Origin: Hormiphora californensis
Lineage: Eukaryota > Ctenophora > Tentaculata > Cydippida > Pleurobrachiidae
Length of the DNA: 64,000 nucleotides
Direction: 5' to 3'
Assembly (NCBI GenBank): GCA_020137815.1
Contig: CM035353.1
Coordinates: forward strand, 7,533,298 to 7,597,297
Shown in pieces: positions 24,401 to 35,151 of the stretch. A program made the translations under genes and the position numbers. The notes under the pieces were generated by a model. The model had not been told where the DNA came from. It worked only from the letters and a program-made list of their open reading frames with translations, and did no database searches. Position 1 is the first letter of the stretch. Each line of letters starts with the position of its first letter.

Positions 24401-27400
24401 TCATGGTGGATTGGAACAACTGACTAAAATAATTATACTAATTATACTAAGATAATTATACTAAATATCGTCCAACCGTGCGGGGATGCTTATTATTGAA
24501 CGGCATAGTGACATACTTAGACAATGGATCACGTGCAGTTGAGTACTTTCTACCCCCACCCATCTAGACTTCATTTGAAAGGGACACAGACAACCAGACG
24601 TCTAACAAGGCTTCTTTTTAAAATTAAGTTTCCTAATTAAAATGCTAGGACCTCCCTCTTTTTAGTTGAGATTTGAAAATATTGCTGATATGTCGTTAGT
24701 TTGGTATGTTAGTACCCTTCTTCAAGTCCATCTAAGTCATTGCCATGTCCGACCACTATAATAGGTTTCCCATCAAAATTTGACTTTATGTGACGGGTGA
24801 ATGAGATAGGTGGGGTGGGGGATTTCAAAGTTGACCTATCTATATAACCTGTGTTAAAAGTTATACCCGCTTACTTAGAGTAAATCCGGTACGAAAGTTT
24901 CGTTTATTCTCTGCATGTATCCCTTTTCAAATAAGAATAACGTTACCATTACAAAATATAATATCTCCCCATTGCACCCACATGGAACTGAGTGGATGAG
25001 ATACAGTGTGATATTATTCGCGTGGTGTGTATTTTCACTGCATTACTTTAGTGCCATTTCCTAAACAATGTTCAGCATTACAGTGCTGCTTGTAGTCAAA
25101 TTACCGTAATGAAAATACAGTAAGGAGACGCGCACGGTGCATAACGCGCGGCAAAAAGTTCATGTGTCAGCACGTACTAGCGCCCTGATTGGTCACGGTT
25201 GCGCGTCGTCTTACTGTATCTTTCGTTTTCCATTACCGTTTTTACTTTAGTGCCATTTCCTAAACAACTCATCATGCGAGTAGCTTCCTGACGCCGCGTC
25301 CTACACCGTAATTCGCTCCCAGCCCTGCTATTTATTCTGGTGAACATTAACGACCGTTGTTAGTTGTTATAATCACGGAATAAAGATTCCATGTTGTTGC
25401 TGCAAAGGGTTCAGTCATTTGTTGAAGGCGGGACTTTCCATGCTGTCAATGACCAACTTGTGACAGGAATTAGAGAGAAGAGGGAGAGTGAGAGAGAGAG
25501 TGAGAGAGAATGAGGCAGAGTGAGAAAATGAGAGAGAAGGAAAGGAGGACAACCACCGTATACTAATATATTATAGGAGTGGCACCTCCTCCTTCTCTAC
25601 TCCTTCTCTATCACTATGTAATGATCACAGACTGGTTCTCATTAGGTCCTATAGTGTCGTTAGTCTGTTAATGTGATCTCCTTAGCAGATGTCCCCTTTG
25701 TTTGCTACTACTCACGGAATAACTCAGTTCCTTTTTATTCTAGTTTTATTCGCGTTAATATTATATGCTCTAGCGCACCTAGGTGGTAACAATTGGGGGG
25801 GGGGGGGGGGTACTGAATCGGTAAAAATCCATGGAATCGTTTCTAACCCCCCCTAATATGCCGAACATATCGTATATAAGAAATGTTCGGCATATTAGGG
25901 GTTAGAAACGATTCCATGCGGTCAGGTATTATGGATCCCTGGCAAGCTTTAGGCTCCAAAATGACCGGGGGAGGGTAGCAAAAAACAAAGGGTGATTTTG
26001 GAGTAAAAAGAGAAAGTGAGATTCTGTGAGGTTGCCTCGGAGACCTATAAAATCAGCGTCAAATTATATTCTTTATATACACCACATATTTTGTTTATTA
26101 CGGACACGTTATATTACCTCGGGTGGCTCGTCAGTCAAGTCTGTAGGGTATGTCACCTTCAGTATACAAACACATGATATGATCAAGTCTCTGAGTGTCA
26201 GTACTATCTTTCTCGCCTGTGTAACAGTCAGTGTTAGTGTTATAGTTGGTACCCATAGCAACCTGGTTGGTAACTATGGTAACTAAAACAAGCTGGTAAC
26301 TAAAAAACAACTCCCTATTTAGTCATCATGATGATCAAGACCCTGACCGTATGTACCATTCTCCTGGCTTGTGCCAGTGCAACTAAATACTGCGAGGTCT
26401 CTGGTGACTTCTACAATGTTCTAGTGTTAGGCGACGAGGAAAGGGTACGTGTTGGCTGGGGTGGGTACTTGTTGGGTTGGTGTGGGTACTTGTTATGCTG
26501 GGGTGGGGGTGGGTACTTGTTATGCTGGTGTGGGGCGGGTAAGTGTTAGGCTGGGTTGGGTACCCGGTACTTGTTTGGCTGGGTTGGGTACTTGTTATGG
26601 TGGGGGTGGAAAGGTTGGGGTGGGGGTATTTGGGAGAGGCTAAAAACATAGATTTAATGAGCCAGGGACCAATGTATGTAATAGGGCCACATCGGGCATT
26701 AGTCTACCTTGTTATATCCCTGGTACAATGAAAGACTTTGGGGAGCCAAAAAACCTGAATGAATTCGCATGACCTGGTGAGTATAGTGCTTTATTATACT
26801 GACACTTTTATCTATTTCCAGAAGATCTATTTGAACGCTGGGGAAATGATGTCCCGAACTAAAGCTGACATCGAGGCCAAGTGTGACGCCATGACTGTCG
26901 ATGAATGTGCCTACATACAGGTGAATGTTTAACACCCCCTTTTTTTTCTTTTTTTTTTGCACGTACACGTGGCTATTTCTCTATCCATGAGGCAGTCCGA
27001 CTATTGGATGCCGCCAAGCAAAGATAATAGCTCTCAATACGGTCCCTTGCTTGACCTCAGTGACTTTCACCGACACTTTAACACCCCCTTAACACCCCCC
27101 ACTGAGGGGGGTCAGGGGAGGGGCTAAACATGGTGATGTGAGGAAGTTTAGTTTTTCCTTACTGATTATGTGTGGCTAATAAACAATCAACCGATCCTTA
27201 TATGCTGATATAGAGCGCTCTAAGAGTAGTGAATCGGGGGGTGCGACATGTTAATTTTGTTAACTTTGTTAATATTAACATCGAGAAAACAGGTGATTTA
27301 TTAACAAAATTAACAAAAAGTTAATAAACGTTAACAAATGCTATTTATGCTATCTAAATCACTTTAGCACGTGGTTTTGGTATTTAACACTTGTTCTGCG

Positions 27401-30400
27401 AGCTAAGTTGTTCCTTCTGCACGATTTAAATACTCCTACTACCTCTACTACAGCGATTTGTTCCATTGTGTAAATTTTAATAAAAACTGGCCAAACTAAA
27501 CCGCAATTGAAGTCAAATGACCCTAATCCACATTTTCCAACCCTAAAAACTAAATAAGACTCATGAATTTACCTTAAAACGAAAAATATCCCAAAAATAA
27601 ATTTTTCTAAAAAAACACAAGGATCTGTAGCGAAGCAAATTTTCAATCTTAATGACCAAAAAATTGATTTTGGAAAAATTATATTTCTTTTTCCAACAAA
27701 AACGTTGTACATCATCTTCTTAAGTCCAAAGAATCGATTATCAATGAAAAAATTACGTTAAAGTGAGATTTTATACCCTAAATTGAAATATTTTTAACTT
27801 TTGGATTTTTATCGATTTTGAGCCAAAAAATATGTTTATCGGACTTTGGTTATCGGAAGAGGCCTTGTTAGGGTAAATATGTGTTAGATAAGTCATTAAA
27901 GTTTAAACTATAAAATTAAACCAGTTAAAGTCGTATTATCAACCAATAAGAACAGTCTTTTAGCATTTGTTAATTTTGTTAATTTTGTTAATTAACGTTA
28001 ATTAACAAAATCGAAAAAAAGAGGTGATTTATTAACAATTAACATGTCGTCCCCCCCAGTGAATCATACTGAATACTAGGACCCGTGATTATTATTATAA
28101 CACAGTAGCTATAACACATCGTCTCTTCTCAGTACGACAAATACACCCGGGCCTATTGGATCCGACCCTCCAACGCCCCCCACCTATCATCCAACCGATA
28201 TATTGGCTACATCAGGGACGGTGACTGCTAAATATAATTGCGGAACGGGGGACCTGATATAACAAGCTTGTGTATTGCACGTTATGTAGCCCAACACGTT
28301 ATAAGTTTAGCATGAGTTATAAAATATTGATAATTAGATTGTAGCTATATTCTTTGTGAAAAATAGCATGTTCTATATTCTTGATTATTTTACTCTAACT
28401 CCCCCTCGTTTCTCTTCTTCCTTGCCCACTCACCGCCGCATTGAATCTCATTGAAATTCAACATTTTACTATTTCTCAATGAAATAATGTGAACATTTAC
28501 AACGCCTGCACACGACCAACTATCTAGAGATGATCAATATTCCATTATTATACATCACATGTGCAGTACTGTATGCTCCACGACATGACAAAGTCTTAAA
28601 CCCTCCCGGCCTGGCACACCACTCCCCCCTCCCATGTGTACCCTGCTCATTTACCTGTTGTCGTGCTACTACCCCCGCCATTGAGGTCATGCTGGCAGCA
28701 GGGGCATGAGAGTTCCCTCCAGTTCTCTGTACCGTCATTCTGTTCTGCTGGAACAACTTGTGAATTACAATAGCTCCACCAACAACTATCACTACATAAG
28801 AGATGTTCCCAGGAATCACAAACAGTAGTCTAGAAGGGAGAGAGATTGTTACTTTAACTAGGAGAGAGAGAACATGATGGATCAAAACAGGGAGAGAGAT
28901 TGTTATTTTAACTATAGGAGAGAGATTGTTACTTTAACTAAGGGAGAGAGAGAACATGTGGGATCAAAATAGGGAGAGAGATTGTTACTTTAACTATAGG
29001 AATGAGATAGTTACTTTAACTATAAGAGAGAGAACATGAGACATATAACTTACAGGCTGAACACTCTGGTAAGGTCCGTATCACCGTTTAGCACCTCGAT
29101 AACAAAGTAATCACAGGATCCTGATTTTGGCATGAAACACATCCACGTACCAAAAAAGAAGGGGAACAGTCCTGCAGTGAGAGTAGTTTGGAGGGAGGAG
29201 GGATAATAGACCGTGGAGGGAGGAGGCATGAATGAGAGGTCAGGGGATACCAAATGTATAAGTGTAATCTTACTAAGATAACTTTAAACTTACCTACGGC
29301 TATACCGAGTATCCATGCAAATGAACTGAAGATCATTGGAATCACTTTCAGGTCGTTATTTACTTTCTGGTACCTGGTGAGCAGGAGAAACATTAATAGT
29401 CAAACCCGTGCTGGTGAGCAGGAGGGATCCCTCCTGCGATCACCGGCGCGGGTTTGACTATTAATGTTATCGATAACATCAAAATATTAAATCTGGTGTT
29501 TACAGTAATTGTACATTTTAGCCAATCGAGCCATGCAGTAAGTTAGATATCTCTATTGTTCTCCCCACTCTTACTTGTAAGGCCATAAAACTGCTACGAC
29601 CCGGAGCGTAGTTGCTATTGCTAGTAGGATAGGAGCAGCGATGTATATAATATCCAACAACACTGCATACATCTGAAGAAAGGGGATAGTTGCAGGATAT
29701 ATACTGCAGCTGATTCTAGCAAGTACCCATGAAGGGCCACTACCAACTACCTGATCCCAAACCCCTTGAAAACCCCAATAACCAGAGAGCGAGCTAGCTC
29801 AGTTAAAACAGGTAATACGGGAGGGACCCTGATTTGATTCTCATTAAGTCTGAGCACTTGACAGTGGACTCAGATGGGGTCTGCAGCGAAAGAGAGGGAC
29901 GTGTTGTACCTGGCAGAAGATGATATCGAATCCGGGACTGTCTCCAAAGAGGCGGGACGATCTCCCACTGAGTATATTGCAGGACACCACCACCCCAACA
30001 TAACCTGGGGATGGGCCGGATATTACATAACCAGGATAGAAGGGAATAGGGGATATATTGGGGGGGGGGGGGTTTACGGAATAGGGGATCTCAGCTGTAT
30101 AGCAGGGAGATGGGGGTATATTATGAGTTACCTTTATATGTCTAGATCAGTTGAAGGGGGGGGGTTAAAATATCGGTTGCATATTTTTTATAGGTTTGAT
30201 ATATTGCTCCATCATTTTGTGGAGGGTGGTATTTTTCACACTAGTATACGAGGCTCATATACAAGTGTGACAAATTCTTGTTATGTTCTAACCCTCCCTT
30301 TACATTTGTAAAGGATTCGGGGGCGCGGCGCCCGAAACACAGTCTAACCTGGCAAACAAATTCATACTTGTTCTAAAAGCATGGCATACATTTTTACTTG

Positions 30401-30747
30401 TATAATGCTGTTATACCTGATATCAGATCGTTGATAGCGACCTGGAACAGCACCAATGATGTCCCCTGGAGTTTCCTTGATGTCTTTGCAAAGGAGTATA
30501 TAACAAATGTGTTGAGGAATATGGTGGATACTGATATGGTGAGGAAGGCGATACCCAGCACGATATCCAGGGGTCTGATCCAGTGGTTATCATTCACTGT
30601 GAGATTATACCCACAGCTGTATACCCCATTTGACAGGTTCATATTGACCTGTGAAAAAGAGCTTGAGATACACATGACTGTCACATATAATCTGCCACAC
30701 AAAATAACAAGAAACAAAGCGTTTAACTTTCCAATCAAATATAACAT
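21467..30747 (-). CDS. Seven-transmembrane receptor, about 607 residues, 10 exons
   Basis: Minus-strand exons: 30747-30417, 30004-29910, 29672-29575, 29373-29294, 29171-29054, 28829-28655, 23001-22935, 22687-22541, 22322-21896, 21752-21467. All nine junction phases agree (1,0,2,1,2,0,1,1,2) and the sum is 608 codons ending in TAA. A hydrophobic N-terminal signal precedes an extracellular stretch with N-glycosylation sites (NLS, NLT). TM1 is in exon 1; TM2 starts VAINDLISG; TM3 follows the conserved Cys (FDIIFCQMY) and ends TLRVVAVLWPYK in place of DRY; ECL2 supplies a partner Cys (GSCDYF). TM5 is in exon 6, TM6 in exon 8 (CTFALCATYLVAHFV), TM7 in exon 9 (MAGFVDALVQI in place of NPxxY). The cytoplasmic tail is arginine-rich, then Thr/Ser/Pro/Ala-rich with ATGTSPAA-type repeats. 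It is a divergent GPCR; ligand unknown. A + strand gene is nested in intron 6. Confidence 0.85.
22739..22867. repeat. Hairpin MITE in intron 7 of the receptor
   Basis: Perfect or near-perfect arms of about 60 bp (22739-22798 and 22808-22867), beginning TGCAATATAGCAACCTGATT, with a C-rich 9-base loop. It lies about 50 bp from the acceptor of the TM6 exon. Confidence 0.8.
23002..26162. other. Left part of the long receptor intron 6
   Basis: No exon recognised on either strand. A hairpin at about 25829-25919 (arms CATGGAATCGTTTCTAAC) lies beside a G run (25794-25810). A block near 25064-25280 carries GTGCCATTTCCTAAACAA at both ends and GCATTACAGTGCTGCTTGTAG, which resembles 8317-8345. Confidence 0.5.
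26163..26290 (+). pseudogene. Partial duplicate of the signal-peptide exon of the nested secreted gene
   Basis: From the ATGATCAAG near 26178 the reading MIKSLSVSTIFLAC parallels MIKTLTVCTILLAC of the intact exon 150 bp downstream. Similarity stops after the signal peptide, the frame runs to a stop at 26284-26286, and no following exon was found for it. It is likely a tandem exon duplication remnant or an unused alternative first exon. Confidence 0.55.
26328..28231 (+). CDS. Small secreted protein, 104 residues, 3 exons, nested in the receptor intron
   Basis: Exons 26328-26444, 26822-26920 and 28133-28231 all split in phase 0, giving 39, 33 and 32 codons plus TAA. Residues 1-19 (MMIKTLTVCTILLACASA) form a clear signal peptide. 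The mature chain of about 85 residues has four cysteines (KYCEV, AKCDA, DECAY and the last residue, GDGDC-like end DGDC) and a tyrosine-rich third exon (YDKYTRAYW). Four spaced cysteines suggest two disulphides. No family recognised; a secreted lectin-like, antimicrobial or signalling role cannot be told apart from sequence. It lies entirely within intron 6 of the minus-strand receptor, in the opposite orientation. Its intron 1 is G-rich minisatellite and intron 2 holds a transposon with 8-bp duplications. Confidence 0.75.
26445..26640 (+). repeat. G-rich minisatellite in intron 1 of the nested gene
   Basis: Irregular repeats of GGGTACTTGTTRTGCTGG with runs of three to five G across about 190 bp. 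The + strand transcript would be prone to G-quadruplexes. Confidence 0.75.
27236..28057. mobile_element. Transposon with perfect 8-bp target duplication, 822 bp
   Basis: AGTGAATC at 27228-27235 and 28058-28065 flank inverted ends GGGGGGTGCGACATGTTAA and TTAACATGTCGTCCCCCCC. Subterminal GTTAATTTTGTTAA arrays occur on both sides. An 8-bp duplication is the hAT-group size, but the ends lack a classical CAGGG start, so the superfamily is open. No transposase. It sits in intron 2 of the nested gene. Confidence 0.85.
28842..29040. repeat. Short tandem repeats in receptor intron 5
   Basis: GGGAGAGAGATTGTTACTTTAACTA is repeated about four to five times with an interspersed GAGAGAACATGNGGGATCAAAA unit. 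It occupies the intron between the two TM5-side exons of the minus-strand receptor. Confidence 0.7.
29391..29467. repeat. Hairpin in receptor intron 3
   Basis: AACATTAATAGTCAAACCCG is inverted as CGGGTTTGACTATTAATGTT around a GGAGGGATCCCTCC centre. It begins 18 bp from the acceptor of the TM4 exon. Confidence 0.75.
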
Positions 30748-33700
30748 GTCTCAATTTTGTCGGGATAACATATGAGGAACATTGAGACATTTTCCCAAGG
30801 GAAATTTAATGAGTGACGAAAATTTGAGACAACCACGGCAGTTCATGCAAGAAAACAAAATCCATTGCAGTTAAGTGGTGATGTATGTGTGACATGTACA
30901 AGCTAAACAATGTCCCACACAATTACACATGTCATTTGGCGGCGTTGAGTGATTGCCAAGGTTACCTCAGCTATTATACTACTACATGTTTAAATGTTTA
31001 TATGCAGACCTCCTGATATGTCAAATTTACCTCAAATTTACACCGCTGGTATGGCTATAGGTCACTAAACCTTACAAAACGATTCCCTAAACCAACACCC
31101 TCCATACCAATGCCGTGGTATGGAGGAGGATGTTGGTATGGAGGTATGGGTGCTGCCCCTGCACGTGCAAATTGGTGAGTGGACGTGTGTTCCTGCTGCA
31201 ATTCAGTGACTGTGTAATCTCACAATCGCCAGCACAGGGAATGGTTATCTATAGATTCGGTACGATCGCCCATGTTTGATAATCAGAGTTTTTGTTATTC
31301 TCTCTGTGGCTGTTCAGCCACAGAGAGAATAACAAAAACTCTGATTATCAAACATGAGGCTAATAAACAGTTATCCGATCACCCAACTGTCTACGATCGC
31401 CCATGTGTTCTATAATATTCATAACTAGCCCGGTAGTGACGAATCAGCATCATTAGAATATCGCTAACAGCTGAACATTGCAGTGATTTATCCTCTTATG
31501 GACTATTGTAGCTGCTACATATATTGATTTTACCGCTAGATCGACAAAAAGAAAACAAACTCTACCATCGCTTACTTCTATACATATTGATATTGTCAAT
31601 TGTGTTGATGAAAAATTAAAAAAACTCTACCAGTGCTTGCTTCTAATACATATTAATATTCTATTGATGAAACAGCTTTAATAATACTACACAATAGCAA
31701 CACGTGGAGGGAGTGACCCCTTGTTGTGATCTCACGTGGATGAGAGTTTGGTCAGGCATAGAAGACTTAAAGTTGTTCACCTTTGTAACATACCCTGAGT
31801 CTTCTATGCCTGACCAAACTCTGATCACCACAAGGGTCACTCCCTCCACATGTCTCCACTGCACGGAGGGTGCCATCAGCCCTACACAGCTGATCCGGGC
31901 AATAGTAACACCACTGTATACTACTACTATTGATTACTACAACGCACTACACGCCGTAATATAGCGATTGCAGTTATAGTATGGGTGAAGCACACCGTAT
32001 TCGATCTATTGTATTGGTGCCCCATATAATAATGCAGGTATATCGGTAAAAGTGATCGGTAATTTGATGAATTACCAAGAAACAGGAGATTAATTCCCCG
32101 AAATGTATGATTGACTGGGAAATTTTTGACATATATATGTAATTAAACTTCTCTGGAGGTGAAATGCTTATTTGTAAATTAATTGGGGCCGCGTATTGCG
32201 AGGACATAAATATTACAAATCAGAAAAAATGAATTGGAATTACAAAAAGCCACCATTTGCATTGATTTTTATTGTATTTGTAAATTGGGGTATAAAAATA
32301 CAGTTTTTGTGTGAAGACAATACGATATCTACAAGGCCTGAAAAACGATATCTACAAGGCCTGAAAAACTAGTTAGTTAGACATTGTCGTTGACCGATGT
32401 GACGATGTCCACGTTAGACTAACTTCTGGTAGGACAGTAGCTACAAGAGTAATATGTAATAGTCACGACTGCAGCTGCAGCAAGTGAGCAACTTTCAATC
32501 GGACCCCGATTTACCAGAACCCCGATTTACCGGGAGGCTAAACTTTTCTCGATATAGGAAATAAACAGTGTTTGACCCCGGTGTACCGGGCAAAACCTTT
32601 TTCCCGAGCATCCCGGTAAATCGAGTTCCGACTGCACTTCTCGGATCACAATACGGCTCAACAACACATTTCATCAACAGTTTACAAATATATCCCGAGT
32701 CATATAAATTCTATGCTTGTAGCTGGTGACAGTTGTGCAAGCATAGAATTTATAGTCACGTGATTTGTGTACCAATGTTATGTATATTATGGGCCGTACA
32801 CAATATATTGTACACATGCCCTTCATTGCTATACGATATCAAAACATTAATACACTCCAAATCCTACTAAATTAGTAGGGGGTATACACTTAGATGTATA
32901 ATCCCGGATAACCCGGATAGCTTGGATAACCTGGATAATAGGTATTTTCAGGAAAGCCATTCCAGCCTATACGAGATGAAAAACTTCGGTAATCAAGCCT
33001 AGAAGACTCGTTTAACACAAATAGATCAGATAACTAAGTCCAGATATTCTGAATTGTCCTCTGGGTTATCCTGAAAATACCTATTATCCGGATTCCGGGT
33101 TATCAGGGATTATACATACCCCCTAGTATGTATGTACGTAGTTCTAAAGTTGGAAACAACAGATTTAGCGTACTTTTTAGTGTCAGCACAAAAAGTAACC
33201 CAAAAATGAAAAATAGAACTACTATAACCATAACAGTAGACGAAAAGTCATGTCAACCATTGCTTGATAGCTGATACATATTTTGCTGTTTTTATTGATT
33301 GATTGATTTTTGCTGATTGTGTTGAGTATCATGGCACAGCTGGAGGGATGATGCTGACTCCTCTATATTGTAAATAATAGATAAATACTAGATAGCAACC
33401 CGTTGTTTGGGGTACCATGATAGCCAGCTCCGTTGTACTTTTCTTTGTACCAACAAACATTTTAACACGTCCATGGCAATCTCGCACGCCTTTTTGACGG
33501 CGTGTTAAAATTTTGTCATCCAACGCGACCGTCAAAATCGTGCGTGAGATTGTTAATTTTAGAATGGGGAGAGAAATTTTAACGGCCGCTGGTGTGTGCA
33601 GGTTTAAAATTTTAATTTTAATTTTAATCATAACTTTGGTGTGTGGTGTGGAGCAGTGTTGATAAGAGCGGTTGTCATGGACGTGTTAAAATGTTTGTTG

Positions 33701-33830
33701 GTACAAAGAAAAGTACAACGGATATCTATAGAGGACCCAGGGCAACCTCTTTTAGCTTAGATCTGATTTCTATCACCCCCTCCCCAATAAAATACTATAT
33801 AAAGGAGGGCCGAGGGTTAGAATATAACAA
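30748..33830. other. Repeat-rich intergenic region upstream of the receptor
   Basis: No gene supported. Inverted-repeat elements: 31264-31357 (hairpin, TTTGATAATCAGAGTTTTTG arms), 31702-31857 (GTGGAGGGAGTGACCC arms), 32496-32634 (pogo-like ends CAATCGGACCCCGATTTACC/CGACTG), 32704-32758 (ATAAATTCTATGCTTG arms), 32878-33123 (GGGGGTATACA ends with GGATAATAGGTATTTTCAGG) and 33404-33720 (TTGTACTTTTCTTTGTACC arms). Confidence 0.65.
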
Positions 33831-33839
33831 TGGGCACCC

Positions 33840-34238
33840 TCTCTTAGCCTCTCTAGGAGCAATAATTTAGAAACGTATGTAAAGAAACTCAGGGAGATTG
33901 ACGTACTCCCAATGACTCAAAAATTTCAATATAATGATCTTAAGTTGTTCCATAAAATATTCTATGAAACATCTCCTATAAAATTTCCATCTTTCCTACA
34001 AAAATACGATCCGGAATCACATTTCAGACGCACCACCAGACAACAAACGAAACGAGACAGAACGAACATTATATGCATTGAACAACCCAGAGTGGACCTG
34101 TTCAAAAACTGTTACTTCTACCGTTGCCACCTTGAGTGGAATTTACTGCCTCAAGAACTGAGAAATACAACCGAACACAATTTATTTTCCTCCAAACTGA
34201 AAGACCATCTCTGGAACGCCTTACATGACACAACTTAA
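33840..34238 (+). mobile_element. LINE reverse-transcriptase C-terminal fragment
   Basis: An open frame of about 130 codons ending TAA at 34236-34238 reads like the C-terminal end of a non-LTR retrotransposon polymerase: LETYVKKLREIDVLP, then DLKLFHKIFYET, then FKNCYFYRCHLEWNLLPQEL, then LFSSKLKDHLW. The order (repeat of L..LP, DL..FHKI, F..R...WN.LP..L, F...L) is typical of the domain after the RT in CR1/jockey-type elements. The catalytic domain is absent, so this is a 5'-truncated copy. The first codons may begin before the ATG at 33912. Confidence 0.7.
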
Positions 34239-34270
34239 TTCGCCTCTGTGGTGGGGGTCCCTTTCTCTTC

Positions 34271-34276
34271 CTTTAT
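34271..34276 (-). promoter_or_regulatory. AATAAA polyadenylation signal
   Basis: On the minus strand AATAAA overlaps the TAA stop of the exon at 34435-34273, a compact 3' end that supports that exon being terminal. Confidence 0.45.
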
Positions 34277-34435
34277 TTCTGCAGTATCTCTCCCACCTCC
34301 ACACATAGCTCATTCTTTACATTGTACTCAAATATGAGGTTTGGAGTGGTGTTGAACAGTTTGAAACAGGACGGGCGCCCCACCACAGATATGAATTCTA
34401 TCTGATATAAATCTCTACCAACAGCCGACGGTATA
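34273..34435 (-). CDS. Terminal exon of an unrecognised minus-strand gene, 53 residues
   Basis: After a long C/T tract and CAG acceptor on the minus strand, a phase-2 exon reads VGRDLYQIEFISVVGRPSC, then FKLFNTTPNLIFEY, then NELCVEVGEILQK and stop. Composition and lack of repeats look like real protein; no family was recognised. Upstream exons must lie to the right, on the far side of or interleaved with the + strand gene at 35152-36661. A candidate at 37422-37334 is listed separately; between them a short exon near 36893-36846 (phase 0 in, 2 out) would bridge the phases but is weak. Confidence 0.5.
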
Positions 34436-35151
34436 CTGAATTTTGGATGGGGATTATGGGGGAGGGGTGGGGGACTAGGAAAAATGGGCAAGGGTAAGTA
34501 ATTATTTTTATCATTAATGAGTGAATTAAAATTAACCATCTAGTCTAGTGTGAATAGCCTTATAGCCATTTCTATTTTTATTTAGCTATTAAAAGTATAC
34601 TATATTAGTCTGTTTGTCCGTAGTGTGCGAGAACTGTCTGTGTGTGAATTTTTATAGTATTTTGAGGTGTAAGCGCTCCGTCTATATTGACACTCCGTCA
34701 ATAGGAGCCAACCGGGATATTGTCTTTATATATTGTATATCGATTTTTATCCTTTTTCAAATCAAATCAATAATCAGGTTATTGGAAGAGATTGAGGAGA
34801 CCCCTATTATATATTTACATATTATATTCTGACTCATTGTTACCGGATTATTCAAACGATTTTTCTAAAAAAAATCAACGGACATGGTCCTTGTACAGCT
34901 TGTTGCGGGGCATTGTCATTAAAATATTCATTCTGTTGTAGTTGAATATTTAAATAGACACGGGAGGAGGCCTATACCATTTAATGATAGAGGGTGCAAT
35001 CAGGCTATATTTATTTTGTTGTTTTTCTTCGATCGTGTTTTTTGTTGTTCTCCGATCGTATTTTTGTTGTTGTTTTATTTATTTTTTTTTGGTTATTACT
35101 TATTTTGATAAAGACTACCGACATGCATGTTCATATAGCTTGTTGTATATC
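34436..35151. other. Short gap between genes, T-rich
   Basis: AT-rich with TTTGTTG-type runs at 35017-35095 that resemble a retrotransposon tail. An ATG at 34984 opens a frame into the next gene, but it runs through this T-rich DNA and is not trusted. Confidence 0.4.

Noticed and set aside
34984-35151. Upstream ATG extending the seven-transmembrane gene by 56 residues
   Set aside because: The extension is encoded by T-rich, tail-like DNA and has no signal-peptide cleavage logic; the ATG at 35152 or an upstream exon is more likely.
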